This document shows positions 63,245 through 64,000 of a stretch of 64,000 nucleotides of DNA, one piece after another (within the stretch, counting starts at the first letter, position 1; each line of letters starts with the position of its first letter). The stretch is from Hydractinia symbiolongicarpus (lineage: Eukaryota > Cnidaria > Hydrozoa > Anthoathecata > Hydractiniidae): positions 12,770,001 through 12,834,000 of the forward strand of contig NC_079883.1 of the NCBI RefSeq assembly GCF_029227915.1, written 5' to 3'. The position numbers and the translations under genes were made by a program. The notes beneath the pieces are model-generated. The model saw only the letters and a list, made by a program, of their open reading frames with translations, did not search any database and was not told the DNA's origin.

Positions 63245-64000
63245 CTGTAATAAAGAAAAAAGAACAGTAGACAGCTAGGCTGGCTGCGTGAACAGAGTTT
63301 GCTAACTAATACTATGCGGAAACTCTTTTTAATAAAAAGCTAGAATCAACCTTGAAAAATGAATAAGTTATTAATATGTACTTACTGCGAAAAACGTTTT
63401 CCTGAACTTAAAATATACGACCACCATGAACACAGCACAAGACAGTTTGAAAGTTTTGGTTCATAATAATATTTTAAATCAGGGTTTAGTGTTTTCTTTA
63501 CTCTCCCTTAAAAAGTTTTATTGTCCAAGAATCTCTAATCCATAAATCTACAAAATGTGAAATTTCAAAACGTTCTAATCTATTACATAACTCTCCAACA
63601 TTAAATGCACCATCAACCGCATCCGCCATTAAGATAATGCCTGAATGTTGAAATTTACTGCCGACAGAATAATGTTCTTCCTTAACCTGCCGGTACCGTC
63701 CGACTAACGCGTGTTACTATTCCGCCAGTATCGGCGGAATATACACTCCGTTATTTATTAGACATATGGATATCATTTTTTTAGGTTTGATACCTCTCGG
63801 AGCTTAAAGGCGCGTAATCACCCTGTAAGCAACTTTTTTTAAAGGTACCTATTTTATTGTAAAAATTGAAAGATATACATAAAAAAACATTATCCTGAAA
63901 ATTTTATTGAAAACTGACAACCAGAACATGTTCAAATGTTTCATAGAAATAACAAACTCAGTGATTTCTTCTTTCTGTTTTGTTTTGTCCAAAAACAATG

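Larger units (their letters stand above)
62036..63765. mobile_element. Candidate 1.7-kb DNA transposon with CCGGCAGAATAA-type ends
   Basis: The left border region (62036-62240) has several hairpins built from ATTCTGCCGGC and its complement. The right border (about 63640-63765) has the same motifs inverted (ttactgccgacagaataa, ctattccgccagtatcgg). The outermost left sequence GGACGTGGATATTCTGCGGG aligns with the reverse complement of the right end (ggagtgtatattccgccg). The exact ends and target duplication are not resolved. Confidence 0.5.
58385..64000. other. Right-hand region: repeats, no confident gene
   Basis: Contains the presumed promoter of the surface-protein gene next to 58384, then a series of inverted-repeat elements listed separately. 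Long open frames at 60518-60904 and 61766-61969 fall inside those repeats. Only the two candidate exons near 62738-63244 have splice-like borders. Confidence 0.6.

Overview
The window looks like nuclear DNA of a marine invertebrate animal, most likely a cnidarian and perhaps a medusozoan. This is an inference. The sequence is very AT-rich, genes are split by many GT-AG introns of about 0.1-1.8 kb, repeat families sit inside the introns, and one gene is a secreted beta-helix/multi-membrane-span protein of a kind I associate with cnidarian and sponge gene sets. Nothing suggests a bacterium, a virus or a plasmid.

Layout. (1) 1305-5978, + strand: RNA polymerase III subunit RPC6 (POLR3F), seven exons covering all but about the first 60 residues, with a conserved C-terminal iron-sulphur cysteine set. 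(2) 7845-10931, - strand: a probable small two-exon gene of unknown function, with an inverted-repeat mobile element in its intron. (3) 12483-29818, - strand: a complete 28-exon ABC transporter of the MRP4/ABCC4 type. The 28 exons add to 4332 bases, exactly 1443 residues plus stop, with all phases consistent. A tRNA-Pro(AGG) gene lies in one of its introns. (4) 36029-43588, - strand (first codon possibly at 48756-48758): MNS1, a coiled-coil protein of cilia and flagella, about 504 residues. (5) 45112-47087, + strand: a dead non-LTR retrotransposon inside the likely first intron of MNS1; a small Ty3/gypsy-like remnant follows at about 49180-49660. (6) 50906-58384, - strand: a complete eight-exon gene for a 1186-residue surface protein with signal peptide, long beta-helix ectodomain with GGA[I/L] repeats, Cys-rich stalk and a C-terminal bundle of about 7-9 membrane spans. 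Intron 5 and its flank hold a head-to-tail array of a Helitron-like repeat, one copy of which carries a roughly 400-bp GACA microsatellite. (7) 58385-64000: no confident gene. It holds palindromic mini-transposons, an element packed with AACGTTG motifs and bounded by inverted repeats, and a 1.7-kb element with CCGGCAGAATAA-type ends that encloses two candidate exons.

The genes do not form a pathway: they are housekeeping transcription (POLR3F), membrane export (ABCC4-like), ciliary structure (MNS1) and a cell-surface protein. The most unusual items are the beta-helix surface protein, the Helitron-like array, the tRNA whose terminator falls in a splice-acceptor tract, a duplicated splice acceptor in the transporter, and the possible MNS1 first exon that contributes only its ATG.
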